Source: Bromus sterilis (Eukaryota > Streptophyta > Magnoliopsida > Poales > Poaceae). Taken from it: DNA of 64,000 bases. This document shows, piece by piece, positions 31,506 through 44,153 of this stretch. Position numbers and translations under genes: made by a program. The stretch lies in assembly GCA_950022295.1 (NCBI GenBank), contig OX465595.1, positions 70,764,770 through 70,828,769 on the forward strand. Reading direction: 5' to 3'. Under the pieces are notes generated by a model. It had not been told where the DNA came from and made no database searches. It saw only the letters and a program-made list of their open reading frames with translations. Within the stretch, counting starts at the first letter, position 1. Every line of letters begins with the position of its first letter.

Positions 31506-33052
31506 TGATAACCCACAAGTGTAGGGGATCGCAACAGTCTTCGCGGGTAAGAGTAACCCAATTTATTGATTCGACACAAGGGGAGCCAAATAATACTTAT
31601 AAGCCTTAGCAGTTGAGTTGTCAATTCAACCACACCTGAAAAAGCACTAGACAAGATATAAGTAGCAACGGTGTGTTTATGGGTGTAGCCTTTAAGACTT
31701 CCCTAATCACCAACACCACAAAGTAGTAACAAAGTAGTAGGAGCAGCAAAGAAAGTAAAAGTAACAACGAAGGCAATGAAGGTGAAAAATGGACCGGGGT
31801 TCAAGGTTTCACTAGTGGTACCTCTCTAGGCAAAAGAACAAGGTGCTGGGTGAACAAATTACAGTTGGGCAATTGACAGAATTGCACCAACTCTAGCCAA
31901 AGAACAAACTAGAGCATCCTAGTCTAAGAACCAAACGTAGGCATGTGTTCGGTATGTAGTTGTACGTGCTTGGAATAAGAACTTTGCACAACATCTTTTG
32001 TCCTACCATCCCGCTACGAACGGGGCCACTTAAGGAACTTATGGAGATTAAGGTGCTCCTGCGGCGGAGCACCGGAACAAAGCATTAACACTCTATGAAC
32101 ACATGTGATCCTCAAATTATAGCCCATCCCCTTTGGTGTCCCAAGCTGTCACCATTGGGATTGTCGGTTCCGGACTATAATAGGTGCATACAACCCTAGA
32201 TAAGATCTAGAACAACAATTATAATAATGCAACCATAACGTGCTCAGATCTGAGATCATGCTACTCGTGCACTAGTAAAAAGCATTAAGAACAACAAATT
32301 GCAGCAACAATAATTCATAAACCTCTTAGGACAGAACAAGGTAACAATTCATCGGATCCCAACAAACACAACACCAGTTACATCATATGGATATCAATCA
32401 TGTAGGGCAGCTCATGAGAACATTGTATTGAAGATCTAGGGGGAGAGAATACCACATAGCTACTGCCAAGAACCCGTAGTCCAAGGAGGAACTACTCAAG
32501 AAGCATCATGGGGGAAGGAGAGTCGATGAAGATGGCCCCGGGGGCCAAGGCCCTCCCCTGCAGGGTGCCGGGGCAGGATCCTGGTGACCCTCGAAGCTAG
32601 TTTTCGATGGTGGCGGAGATCGGAATCGCTTCTGAAAAAAGTACTTCGATATTAGGAATTTCCTCCTCGGGGGTAAAAATAGAGGCCAAAGGGGGCACCG
32701 AGAGGGGCCACCAGGCAGCCAGGAGGGTGTCTAGTGCAACCTAGGGCTGGGCCGCGCCATGGACCCTTCTGGAGTCCTGGTGGTGGCCCTCTGTTCCTTC
32801 CTTGGTGTTTCCGGAGACTTCCGGGACGCTGATTTTTTATATAATTTTTCCGGAATTTTTGGAGCACTTTTAATGGCCGGAAAACCTGAAATACAAAAAC
32901 AGCAGAAAACAGGAACTGGCAACTGGGTGCACTGAGTTAATAGGTTAGTCCAAATATGCTAAAAAGTGCATGAAAGTTCAAGCAAAACATGCAAAGTCAC
33001 ACAAAACATGCATGGCACAAGCAACAATTATAGATACGTTTGGGATGTATCA
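31506..33052 (-). repeat. 3' LTR of El2 (1,547 bp)
   Basis: In minus orientation it starts TGATACATCCCAAACG and ends CACTTGTGGGTTATCA. It is closely similar to 44154-45699 along its whole length. Confidence 0.92.
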
Positions 33053-34649
33053 ACATCCCCAAGCTTAATTCCTGCTCGTCCTTGAGTAGGTAAATGATAA
33101 CAAGCATAATTTTTGTGGTGACATGCCACACAACCATATAAGGACTTTCAAGTAAAGCAATTAAAGCATGCAATTCAATTCCAGTCTTAACAAGCAAGAG
33201 TCTATATTAGAATTGACACAAGCAACAAAAGAACATAAGGTTCAAGAGCTCTCGCTGTCCGTGACTCGAATGTCTCCAAATGGTGTTTGCGTGCAAGAAA
33301 GGGAATTTGTTAATACGAGAGAGAAAACTTTTTATTGTTGAGAACTATATCTACTAAAGTTTCACACTTAGTCTCCTTTGAAGTCTTATCTGGACTCGTC
33401 CCCAGACCACTAGCCAGGTTCAAGTCAGACTGATCCACTCCCTTTCGATATTTTGAGCACTCATGCAATGGATGAGTGTGAGCAAGAAAGTTGACACCTA
33501 AACAACGAAATAGAAAGATGGTGGAGGAAGAAGACAAAAAGGTGTGAAAGGCTCACATCAATGAGGACAATCATAGGCGAGAGAAAGCCATATGATAGAT
33601 ATGATATGAGGAGTAGGGATTGCCATGCAACATGCGGATGCACATAGAGCTATAAGTGTATGAAAGCCCTCCAATGGAACTAGTGGGGGTGCATCCAACT
33701 TGCTTGCTCATAAAGACCTAGAGCACTTTTGAGGAGGCTCATCCCAGGAATATGCAGGCCAAGTTCTATAGTGTAAGGATCCCCACTTAGTTATGCAAGT
33801 AGAACATGAAAACTCTCTACAAACTAAAGTACAGGTGCTACTATGAAGCACAAGTGTGGAATAAAGGATAGTAGTGTTGCCGCCTCTCTTTTTTTATTTT
33901 TTTCTTTTTCACATTTTTTGTATTTTTTTTGATTTTGGGTGGCCTCCATGGCTGTTTATTTCTCTCTTTTTTTTCTTTCGTCCTCTTTGGGATCATTTTT
34001 TTGTATTTTTTCCACTTTGGGATCTTTTATTCCTTTCCTCACTGTAGGGGCAACACTCTATATTTTACTAGAATATAGGAGATCTTTCACACTTTACAAA
34101 AGTACTCACAGAAAGAAGATATAACTATCATGATGCAAATGCATGCCCCTGCTAGGATAGCAGGATATGCAATGATACTAGCGCGTCATGTAACAATGAT
34201 TAGGGCAAGGACAACCTAGCATGCGGCTCATCGATCAAGCAAGTAGCATGTATGACATGAGGATCAAGTCATGAGAAGGTGGATGTTGCATGGCAATGTA
34301 TCTCAGAAAGGCTATGGAAATGCCTTGTAGGTAGGTATGGTGGCTGTTTTGAGGAAAGATATTAGGAGGCTTATGATGAAAGAGCGTATCGTGCCAAGGG
34401 TTTGGATGCAACGGCGAAGTATGCGCCAACTCTCGAGGTGAGAAAGGGCAATGCACGATACCGAAGAGGCTAGCAAAATAAGGGTGGTGGAATTATCAAC
34501 TTTCGAATAGTCACATTAGTCCGAAGAACTCATGCACTTATTATCGGTAACTCTCAATCCATTCAGGAGGTTCACAAAGAGACAAGTACCCCAAGGAGGA
34601 GTGTATGGGGGTTTGGTTATCCTTGCGCATCCTCGATTCATGGTACGTG
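33053..34649 (-). other. 3' non-coding region of El2, distal part
   Basis: It begins on the minus side with the polypurine tract (complement ACATCCCCAAGCTTAA at 33053-33068). It is homologous to the 3' regions of El1 and El4 and contains T/A-rich runs near 33890-34020. No coding frame is supported. Confidence 0.7.
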
Positions 34650-34654
34650 AGTGT

Positions 34655-35633
34655 TGTTGACACCCGTTTTTGGCCCGGCAATGAACCTATATAAGATGAC
34701 CTCAAATGAAGAAGTGCTCTACATGAAAAAGTTGGGTATTGTCGATATGAACAACTTTGTAGTTCGATCCATGATCATCCGATTCCATCTCAAGGGCCGA
34801 AACTATGTTTGAAGCAATAAGACCCTGGCATTCTGAGTACTATTCTGCCAATTAGGACATCAAGACATCCTCAAATGGGAAAATGTTCTACATAGGCCGG
34901 CTTCGTCTCGTCGAACTGGTCGATTTTGATATGTGAAACGTCCAAATCCGAGTTCGTATGAAGAAGTTATTGCCAAAACAGTGCAGCATTGGAAAACCAG
35001 GTCGGACCGTCCGAGGTGGAAACCGGACCGTCCGAGCTAAGGTCGGACCGTCCGACTTTGAAGTCGGACCGTCCGACTTGAGGACCCCGATTACAGAAAG
35101 ATTTTGACCTCAGCTCGGACCGTCGGACCTAGAAGCCGGACCGTCCGACCCTATGGTCCGGACCGTACGAGATAAAGTTCGGACGTCCGAACCCCCGATC
35201 CGGGTCCGAATTTGATCGGGTTTTTGGCAGTTTTGACTCGAATCTGAGCCCTTTTCTTGCACGGAAAGTCCAACCCCCTCATAAATAGATGAGGTGACGG
35301 CCAATTGAAACAACACACAATCGAACAAACATATCTACACTTCCAAACCCTAATTTTATCTCTCTCTTGTATCTTTCTACTCGTTCTTCGTTCGTTCTTG
35401 TTCTTGCAGGGCAACGATCCACGAGGCCCTAGGGGCGATCAGGTCGACCTAGGGCAGCCCATAGCCGCCGTGCTCCCTGACGGGGTCCCTCCTTGGAGTG
35501 TGGGGTTTCGGGTCTACAAAAGCGCCCGCCGGATTGCTTGCGTACCACGCTTCCGGTCGGGTCTCCTTCGACGTGAGTTGCGGTGTATCACCCCCGGCGT
35601 CGAGGGTACAAGTGACGTGTTCGTGTGTCAACA
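34655..35633 (+). repeat. 5' LTR of El3 (979 bp)
   Basis: It contains a cluster of about eight GGACCGTCC-like near-palindromes at 35001-35190. A possible TATA (CATAAATAGATGAGG) lies near 35280, followed by a CT-rich leader. It is 60 bp longer than the 3' LTR, mostly from extra palindrome units. Confidence 0.88.
35001..35190. repeat. Cluster of GGACCGTCC near-palindromes in El3 5' LTR
   Basis: Units such as GTCGGACCGTCCGAC recur every 16-30 bp upstream of the TATA-like motif. The 3' LTR has about five units (40938-41080). They could be enhancer-like sites or hairpins. Confidence 0.8.
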
Positions 35634-35640
35634 CACTTTT

Positions 35641-35658
35641 TGGCGACTCCGTTGGGGA
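35641..35658 (+). other. Primer-binding site of El3
   Basis: TGGCGACTCCGTTGGGGA follows the 5' LTR by seven bases. The class of primer tRNA was not assigned. Confidence 0.65.
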
Positions 35659-35737
35659 CGAAAGCTTTGAACAGTCTCCGGCCTGTTCTTGCTACGAGGA
35701 AAATCGTCATCAAGTTGCTGCAATCTACATCGGTAAC

Positions 35738-38700
35738 ATGTATCATCAATCTCCTTATGTAGATGCAAATAATCCATATGTTGTTGCTAGATCACCTAAT
35801 GAGCATGATGCATCGGCTAGCCCTAGTTTCATCAACTATTCATCTAATTATGTGCAACAGCCGGTTCATAATAATGTTTATGCTTTAAACTTTAGTTTTA
35901 GCAACATGCGACATATGTATACCAACTCTCATGCATCGGTAACCCCAGAAATCTATATGTCGATGAACAACATGTTGAGTTTGGTTAATCAAGTTGAAAC
36001 ACCCTATGTAGGAGCTTTCAGTAATATTCAACAAAGTGTTTCACCTTTTTATGCATCGGTGAGTAGCACGCAATATGTTATTTCATCTATGAATACGCCG
36101 ATGGATAGGGAAATTGGACATGCTACAACTAGTTATTTGGCCAATTATCCTCAAACCCCATGTGCTACATCTTATGTTACTAATGTTTCATCTTCATGTG
36201 CAACTGGTGAGATTCATAATTCGGTTCCGCACTTTCATAGTGACCATGGCCGAATAAATGAAAATTTAACAGGAGCTCAAGTGCCATCATGTATTAATGT
36301 CGCATATGGATCAGATAGTTTCAAGGAACAACTTTTAGCAGATTTCAACGAGTTTGCTGCTCTTAATCGCGAACTAATAGAGAGGCAACATGATCCTTCT
36401 ACAATACGAGCTTATGAGGCTTAAAAGAAAATGAGTGAGGAGATTCTATCACACAAGGCCAAGGTTTCTTCTTCTCAATTCCATAATTTCGGTATCACTT
36501 CATTGCCGAAAGAGGCTAAAAGTAACGGGGGGCAGTCCTCTCCGAGTTGGGCAGAGCCTAAAGAAAATAATATGGCCCGTATAAACAAGGTTGAGACAAA
36601 GCTTGCAGAGAATAGTGCTGACAATTTCACCACGCCGACTCTTGAGGAATTACCAATTGAGTATCAACAAATTTATGAATCACTCAAGAAGAAGCGTGAG
36701 GAGGAGTTTGAAACGCTAAAAAAGCAACGTGAAGAAGAAGATTTTCAGGAATTTATCAAGCTCTTTCCTCCGATTAATAACCATGTTGGCACTTCTGTGA
36801 TGCTAGGGCAAGATAAAAAGGAAACTCTGCAAGAAAATCAGCAAGAGAAGATTGACTCGGCTAATACTGTTGAATCAGTTGAAGCCAATACAAATGTGAC
36901 TACATCTTCTACAGTCAAGTCATGCAATACGGGTGGCGAGTCCAATAAGAAAAAGGACCACCCGGGTGACGCAATCGATTCTATAGAAGCCGGACCAAAC
37001 AGTTCAGGCAATAGCAAGTCGGGCGTGCACACCGAGTCCATCAAGCCAACAGAGGGAAACTTTGTCAACAAAGAGTATGACAAAGGACGCGAGTCAGCTG
37101 TGCTCAATTTTTCTGGATGCAAAGGAGTTTATGTACCACCCGATGAGTTCCATGTCAAACATGATGAGCATCAAAAGGACACGACCGAGCAAGATTCGGT
37201 CAATGATGAACATCAAGAGCTAGAAAGCGGTGACACGGAACGAAATCCAGAGAAGGAAGACGATACGTTGGAGAATAATCAAAAACTGGAGCAAGCTATT
37301 ATTCAATTCACGCAACCATCATGCTCTCCCAACGCGTATGAAAAGGTATGTCTTGCAAGTAATTTATCTATTTTTAGATTTGGTCATAATTTTATTGTTG
37401 ATGTAACTATTAGTAAAATTCTTATAAAAAATCTTGAGAGACCAATGAAGAAGGATAATTTACTTGTTAGCAATACTATTAGAACAAAGCATACCGGTCA
37501 ACACATTGTGCCACTTAGAAAGACCGGTAGTGACTTATTATTACATCAAAAACTTTTCCCATTGTTTCATTTAAAGTTTATATATACATGGGTAGCTTTT
37601 CTTATTTCATACTTGGCTTGCATTCGGTCTCAATTGAGACATATATGTTATAATAGTTTTGATTTTAGAAATATAAAGCCAAGGTTTGAATTTTCCGAGA
37701 AAACCGATGGTAGTATAATTTCTTATTCAAAGTCATCGGAGATGGGGTGCGAAACACAATGCATAGCCGAATGGGGTGATGAATCTGAACCATTTGTTTG
37801 CTTACTTCCAAAGCCGTTCTCGCACCAAGATCGGCTAGAAAACAAAGTGATTACCTTCGATTCAAATATGTGTGATCGGATCTTTGATTTATTGCTGAAG
37901 AATGATTATATTAGAATTCTTGATCACCATGTTAAGCCATCAATCCAAGGACGAATGTATTGTAAGTTACATAATTCGTTCAAGCATAATTTTGAGGATT
38001 GCAATATGTTTTTCGTCAAATAGTTAAATCGGCCATTGATAGTGGACGATTGAAACTTGTTAAAACACCAAGGGATCATCATGATATTCCAATTGGTCCT
38101 GATGGCAAAAAGTTTTTGCATCGATTGCTTCAAGCCGATTCATTTAAGGACAAGAAGGTAAAAACTGCAGGTGATGGGATCAAGCTTTCAAGGACACAAA
38201 TTATTCCTGAGCGCAATAATGATATTCTTGAAGGCGAGAATTCTGTCAAAGTTACAATGAAGACGCCAAGCGCTGGGGGGCAGCAAGCAAATCCAAAGAT
38301 CGATGCAAGGAAAACCAAAGAGAGCAAAGGCCGAGATAAGCATAAGGGTGAGAAATCAAAGGTCACTTTCGCACAACTATTGGAAAAATATCATAAGATA
38401 AGTGAGGAGAAAATTGCTCATCAGCCAAGTAATTCAAAAACATCAAGATAACCCCCTAGGCGCAAATCTGACCAGTATTGGCAAAGTGATAATTTCAATA
38501 CATCATACTCATATCCTTATTTTGAGCCGCCAGTACCAGCGTCATGGGTACCTCCCTATGCTTATATGAATCAATATCCATCACGGGACAGGTATAATTC
38601 TAGGGCACATTATCCATCTTATTTTGAACCATCTCATCAAGATTATGCAGCTCCAAGAAGGTCCACATTCGATGAACAATTGCATAACAAAGACCGTTTC

Positions 38701-39354
38701 AATCGAAAGGAATTGGTCCGGAGCTCAAGGAAGAAGAAAGAGGTGGTCAAGCAAGTATATCGTGTCAAAAAGGATGGTCTGAAGTGTGCCACTTCAGATT
38801 TAGTTTCAAATAATGAAGAGCCAATTAAAGCATTGAAATTGGCTACTAAAGGCAAAGACGTGGAGCAAGCAAATGTTCAGAATCAAGATGTCAAATCTGA
38901 ACAAAAGGAGCTGAGAGTGCACAAGATCAGAAGTGAATTGCCACTGCTTGAAAAATAATCACAATCGAGATGTCCACTCGGTTTATCATATTGGAAGAAG
39001 AAGAAATTGCAAAAACTTAGTGCACGAGAACTTGAAAAGAAGAATATGGCATGGGTTCCCAAGAAGAATAGTCAAACCAAAAATGATGTGCAAGCTTCTA
39101 TTTTAGAGAATACAACCAAAGTGAAGAAGGAGAAATCATCTCATAAAAGATTAAGCCGAAGGTTTCCATCATCCAACCGGAATCTTCGATTAGCACATCA
39201 TTCATATTGTTCAAACATGTCATTCATGCCTTTATCATGGAATTCATCCTCAGGTATGATTGGTTACCCTCCATGGACTTATTTTGATCCATGGATGCAA
39301 TACAATTTCTTACATCATGATAGGGGATTACCAAGTCACTATAAATTTGATTAG
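35738..39354 (+). pseudogene. El3 Gag-like polyprotein, interrupted
   Basis: One frame runs from an ATG at 35738 to 38023, with a stop at 36422, then shifts by one base near 38010 and continues to 39354 with stops at 38449 and 38956. The N-terminus is Asn/Ser/Tyr-rich. A middle part has a coiled-coil-like segment (LPIEYQQIYESLKKKREEEF). Near 37960-38010 the pattern YCKLHNSFKHNFEDC, followed by IVKSAIDSGRL in the next frame, matches the C-terminal zinc-binding region of Gypsy Gag proteins. The remainder is Lys/Ser-rich linker. Gag would form the particle and bind RNA. No protease motif was found. Confidence 0.65.
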
Positions 39355-39864
39355 TTCTATTCTTGTTGCTAATTCAAGGGGCCGAAATATTTGATTTGTT
39401 TTTCATTTGTTTGTTTCGGCTATATATGCTTTGGTGGATGAATTCTACATGTCGTTTATACTAATGGCCGATATTTGTTTTATCGTCCTAAGAATACATC
39501 TAAACATGGCCGGTGTGGTTTTCTAAACATCGTCCTTAGTTTTGTTGGAGATTGAGACAAGGTGTACATTCGCTAAAAATATGTTGCATGGACCAATTCA
39601 TAAGTTACAGAATTGGTGAGTGGGATTATGCTTTGGCTAGATATGATATAGCTAAAATCTATGAGAAGCCAAATCATCGTTGTTTTTATTATTGAGTATA
39701 ATATTGTTATGAACCTTGTCTCATTATTGCCATGGAGATTATATTTTGGTGGTTTAGTTGGTAGAAACAGCCAAGGTTTTGGTATTTTTTTTATATCTCC
39801 TCATGGTGCTGGTTTGAAGCCTCATGTCGCTTAAATGTTGTTGCATGAACAATGAAAGCTGAAT
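39355..39864 (+). other. El3 non-coding or fully decayed segment
   Basis: No reading frame can be supported. Repeated TGGCCG(A)TAT and CGTCCTTAG motifs occur here and again at 40430-40540. Confidence 0.5.
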
Positions 39865-40197
39865 ATGTTATTATTCGGTTCAAAACTTTTGCTTGATATA
39901 GGTGCTACACATATTGAGGCTTTTGGTGATTCGTTATTAGTTGTGCAGCAAGTATATATGGATTTCATATATTTTGACGAATCACTTCGTATTTATCTTG
40001 ATAAGTGTCTAGATGTAATTTCTTTATCCGATTACTTTATTGTTTCTCATATATTTAGACATGACATTGAAGAGAAAATGAGTTGGCACAGCAAGCATCC
40101 GGCTATTATGTTAATCATGGTGTATTTCTCAAGAGCAGATGCCGAGTTTGCCAACATGGGGAAGGCCGAATCGGAGCTTACCGTTTTCGGCCACTAA
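39865..40197 (+). pseudogene. El3 RNase H remnant
   Basis: The frame contains LLFGSKLLLDIGATHIEAFG followed by DSLLVVQQV, matching the second half of an RVT_3-type RNase H domain (helix, then DS.LVV.QV). The upstream catalytic half and RT are absent. It is probably what remains after a large internal deletion of a Gypsy pol. Confidence 0.6.
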
Positions 40198-40593
40198 TGG
40201 AAATTTATATGCAGGCGAAGGCAAGATTGCGAGAAGTTCACTATTTTTTATTTACAAGATTCTTGCAAGAGGGTGGACAATATGATTCAGTGGATATCTT
40301 TGAGATGGATCTAGATATATGGGAAATAATTCTAATTTCTTATTGTGTTATTCTCAAGTTCAGAAGGTTGCACCCAAGTCTGCATAAAAGGGATCAAACA
40401 AGCAATGGATGATACATGATTAATCGTGCTAAATAGCCGATATATGATTATCGTCTCAAGGGTAAGCATGGCCGATATACAATTATCGCCCTTAGAAAAC
40501 ACATGGCCGATGGAGTGTTGATATCGTCCTTAGAACAAGCCTGGGCAAGATATTTTTCGGCACACAAGTTTTGCCGAAAAACAGGGGGGCATG

Positions 40594-41512
40594 TGTTGAC
40601 ACCCGTTTTTGGCACGGCAATGAACCTATATAAGATGACCTCAAATGAAGAAGTTCTCTAAATGAAAAAGTTGGGTATTGTCGATATGAACAACTTTGTA
40701 GTTCGAGCCATGATCATTCGATTCCATCTCAAGGGCCGAAACTATGTTTGAAGCAATAAGACCCTGGCATTCGGAGTACTATTCTGCCAATTAGGACATC
40801 AAGACATCCTCAAATGGGAAAATGTTCTACATAGGCCGGCTTCGTCTCGTCAAACCGGTCGATTTTGATATGTGAAACGTCCAAATCCGAGTTCGTATGA
40901 AGAAGTTACTGCCAAAACAGTGCAGCACTGGAAAACTAGGTCGGACCGTCCGACTTTGAAGTCGGACCGTCCGACTTGAGGACCCCGATTACAGAAAGAT
41001 TCTGACCTCAGCTTGGACCGTCCAACCTACGTCCGACCCTATGGTCCGGACCGTCCGGGATAAAGTCCGGACGTCCGAACCCCCGATCCGGGTCCGAATT
41101 TGATCGGGTTTTTGGCAGTTTTGACGCGAATCTGAGCCCTTTTCTTGCACGAAAAGTCCAACCCCCTCATAAATAGATGAGGTGACGGCCGATTGAAACA
41201 ACACACAATCGAACAAACATATCTACACTTCCAAACCCTAATTTTATCTCTCTGTTGTATCTTTCTTCTCGTTCTTTCGTTCGTTCTTGTTCTTGCAGGG
41301 CAACGATCGACGAGGCCCTAGGGGCGATCAGGTCGACCTAGGGTCCGCCGTGCTCCCTGACGGGGTCCCTCCGGGAGTGTGGGGTTTCAGGTCTACAAAA
41401 GCGCCCGCCGAATTGCTTGCGAACCGCGCTTCCGGTCGGGTCTCCTTCGACGTGAGTAGCGGTGTATCACCCCCGGCGTCGAGGGTACACGTGACGTGTT
41501 CGTGTGTCAACA
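40594..41512 (+). repeat. 3' LTR of El3 (919 bp)
   Basis: It matches the 5' LTR apart from scattered substitutions and loss of palindrome units at 40938-41080, and ends GTGTGTCAACA. Confidence 0.9.
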
Positions 41513-42892
41513 TGTGTACTCTAATATTTGACCCCTCCAGAGATTAGTGATCCATCTAGTAGCTAGAGTTCTCAACAGGGTTTAGGTTTTCGAAAATCAC
41601 ACAGATTTCCCAAAATGCGACATCTATCACTAATAGGCTAAAGCTCTTGACACCAAAAGTTTAAACATTACTCTAGTCAATACCTCAAAACTATTGCAAG
41701 TTCCTACTACACAGAGAACAACAACTTCAACTACCTACTTCTAGTCAAGACACAAAACTCAGTGCAACAAGAAAACTCTCTAACAAGATAAAACATGCAA
41801 CCTATAGAAAGTTCAACCTAAGACAAAAGAAAAGCTCTAGAAGAAAACTCTAAAGCACACAAATTAAACAGGGCGGCAGCTAAGAAAAGATAAAGAACAA
41901 CTTCAGCAAAGAATAAGCATGAAAATCCTATGAGGTGTTCTAGTTTAAAGTGGAGCGTGTATCTATCCCAATAAAGCATGTTAGGTTCCGACATTGTAAT
42001 GACCAGCAAACAAAACAAAAGAACTAAGAAAAGTAAAGAGCAAGACGCTCCAAGCATAACACATAATGCATGAAGTGATAAAAATATAGTGGACGAGGGA
42101 CGAACTGATGATTGTTGATGAAGAATGGGATGCATGGGGGAATCCCCAAGCTTAGACGCTTGAGTCTCCTTGAATATTTCTTGGGGCTTCCGGGCTAATC
42201 CCCAAGCTTGAGCTTTTGACACTCCAAGATCTTCTTTCATCATCTTCCATCGCACACTTGAAAACTCCCTTCATACATAACTCGTCATAAGCTGATTAGA
42301 GAGGTTAGTACCCTATTAAAACAATTTTACTCTACTGCAAATAAAGATTTCAAGGAAGGGCTACTGTTTCTCTTGCCTTCCCAAAAGATTTTGCAAAGCA
42401 AAAGCAAGCTTAAGGATTGCAAAACTGCGAAAAGAAAAACCGGGGCAGAAGCTGAGAAAAAAAGAACAACAGAGAGAAAAGTATTTTTTAGGGATACTTC
42501 TGCAACTCAAATCAAAAAACTCAGAACATAAAAAAGTTTAATAATTGTATAGAGCACACTGTGTAAAAAATTGAGCTCAAAAAGATGAACTGGGATTTTT
42601 CTCTGAATTTTCTAGTCACGAGGAAAAAATCTGTTTTCTGGACAGCATGTCACAACTTTCACTTCCCTTGTCGTATGAGGCTAAACTTGGCACAAAGCTT
42701 GAAAAGTAAAGATACAATGATGTTGCTACAGTAGTAACAATCATCAATACCACTAAGAACAGAAGAAAAGCAACAAGAAAAACCTAAATTCGCTGCGGGC
42801 TGCCTCCCGAAAGCGCTTCTTTAAAGCCATTAGCTAGGCATGAGTGTAACGATGCTCACGAAAGAATAAGAGTTGAAGCACAAAAGAGAGCA
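41513..42892 (-). other. 3' non-coding region of El2, proximal part
   Basis: The sequence continues directly from 34654 once El3 is removed. It is homologous to 26190-27500 of El1 and 53970-55300 of El4 in reverse. It contains two AATCCCCAAGCTT motifs, the complement of the polypurine-like AAGCTTGGGGATT. No coding frame is supported. Confidence 0.7.
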
Positions 42893-43579
42893 TCAAAGGA
42901 GAAAAGACAAAACACATTTAAGTCTAATATGCTTCCTATGCATGGGTAACTTGAAGAAAAATAAATAGATGAAGCACAAAGCAACAAGCATAGGAAGGTA
43001 AAACATGAGCACCTTCAACATTTTCAACATGGAGAGGGGTGTTTTCCTAACATGAAAATTCCTATAACCATATTTCCCTCTCTCATAATAATTTTCAGTA
43101 GCATCATGAACAAACTCAACAATATAATTGTCACACAAAGCATGTTTTTCATGATCTACTAGCCCATAATCATGTAGACTTTCTAAGCAAACCTCATCAT
43201 CATTAAGAACATCCATAGTAGGCAAAAATAGAGGTTTATCATAAGATTTATCAAGATAGCAAGGTTTATCATAAAGAACAGTAGCAAAATCATCCTTGCA
43301 AGTATCATTCATAGGGGCATCGTGGCCACAAACATCTATTTCATCAAAATGGGATATTTCAAAAGAATCCATAGGATCATAGCAATCAATATAGCATTCA
43401 TCCTCCTTTGGTAAGCATGGAGGGAAATCATATAAAGTAAGAGTCAAAGAGTTACTCTCATTAGTAGGTAGAGATGGGTAGCTACTCCATTCTTCCTCCT
43501 TTTGTTCGTCACTCTCCTCCTCTTTTTCATCCAAGGAGCATTCAGTTTCAGCAATTTCTTCTTCCGTAGAGTCCTTCAA
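42893..43579 (-). CDS. El2 internal ORF, acidic with hydrophobic C-terminus
   Basis: This 228-codon frame is the most intact version of the internal ORF shared with El1. The N-terminus is very acidic (EKEEESDEQKEEEW). The middle is Asp/Tyr/Cys-rich (ECYIDCYDPMDSFEISHFDE). DNYIVEFVHDATENYYERGK is followed by a strongly hydrophobic stretch (MLVALCFIYLFFF) that could span a membrane, and then PMHRKHIRLKC. It sits between the PBS side and the long 3' region and could be an accessory or env-like product. No catalytic motif is seen and the function is unknown. Confidence 0.5.
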   Translation of the reverse strand: MKDSTEEEIAETECSLDEKEEESDEQKEEEWSSYPSLPTNESNSLTLTLYDFPPCLPKEDECYIDCYDPMDSFEISHFDEIDVCGHDAPMNDTCKDDFATVLYDKPCYLDKSYDKPLFLPTMDVLNDDEVCLESLHDYGLVDHEKHALCDNYIVEFVHDATENYYERGKYGYRNFHVRKTPLSMLKMLKVLMFYLPMLVALCFIYLFFFKLPMHRKHIRLKCVLSFLL

Positions 43580-44153
43580 AGCATTATTCTCTTCCTCTTG
43601 TGGAGAGAACCTTTTGAGATGTTAAATAATATAATAATTGTCATTAAAATCCTCAAAGCAATAATTAAGTATTTCAAGACTCTCGGATTTGTAAGGGGCA
43701 TCATCAATATTTTCAACAAAGGAAGAAATTTCATAGGCACCCTTAAAGATAACAACTTCTTCTATTTTTTCTGCATCATAAAAATCATAGTTTCCCTTAG
43801 CGTAAGAAGCTAAGGTTTAATCATCATTGTACTCACATTGGAAAGCAAGGTGTTTGTGCCTCCTAAAGCAACAAGATTCGTCCCTGCAGAAAGATATATT
43901 ATATATTGAGCACAAGTTTCTAGCATAGTCATACAACTCCTATATTAGTCCCCATGAGTGTATCCCTTTTTGAGACAAGCGGTATTCCTTGTAATATTTT
44001 TGTTGATCCTCCGTGAATCCGCCTTGCCAATAAGATCTAGTCTCAAAGAAAGTAGCCATTAGTAGCAAACAGAGTAATAAGAAAAAGTGTACTTATCAAG
44101 TGAACTTTATAAGTAAAGCTATGCTCCCCGGCAGCGGCGCCAGAAAATAGTCT
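43580..44153 (-). other. El2 5' internal region and PBS
   Basis: It contains the PBS (complement TCCCCGGCAGCGGCGCCA at 44125-44142) and a leader in which further acidic coding remnants may lie. No clean frame continues from the ORF at 43579. Confidence 0.55.

Larger units (their letters stand above)
34655..41512 (+). mobile_element. El3: non-autonomous Gypsy-like LTR retrotransposon nested in El2
   Basis: LTRs are at 34655-35633 and 40594-41512, both starting TGTTGACACCCGTTTTTGGC and ending GTGTGTCAACA. The PBS TGGCGACTCCGTTGGGGA lies at 35641-35658 and the polypurine tract (AAAACAGGGGGGCATG) just before the 3' LTR. Flanking bases AGTGT (34650-34654) and TGTGT (41513-41517) are a likely 5-bp target duplication with one change. 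The interior has a long, broken Gag-like frame and a small RNase H remnant; RT and integrase are gone. The RNase H type suggests a Tat-related Gypsy. Confidence 0.9.

Noticed and set aside
35305..35670. 121-codon ORF across the El3 5' LTR and PBS
   Set aside because: It runs through LTR, PBS and leader and has no domain, so it is a chance frame.
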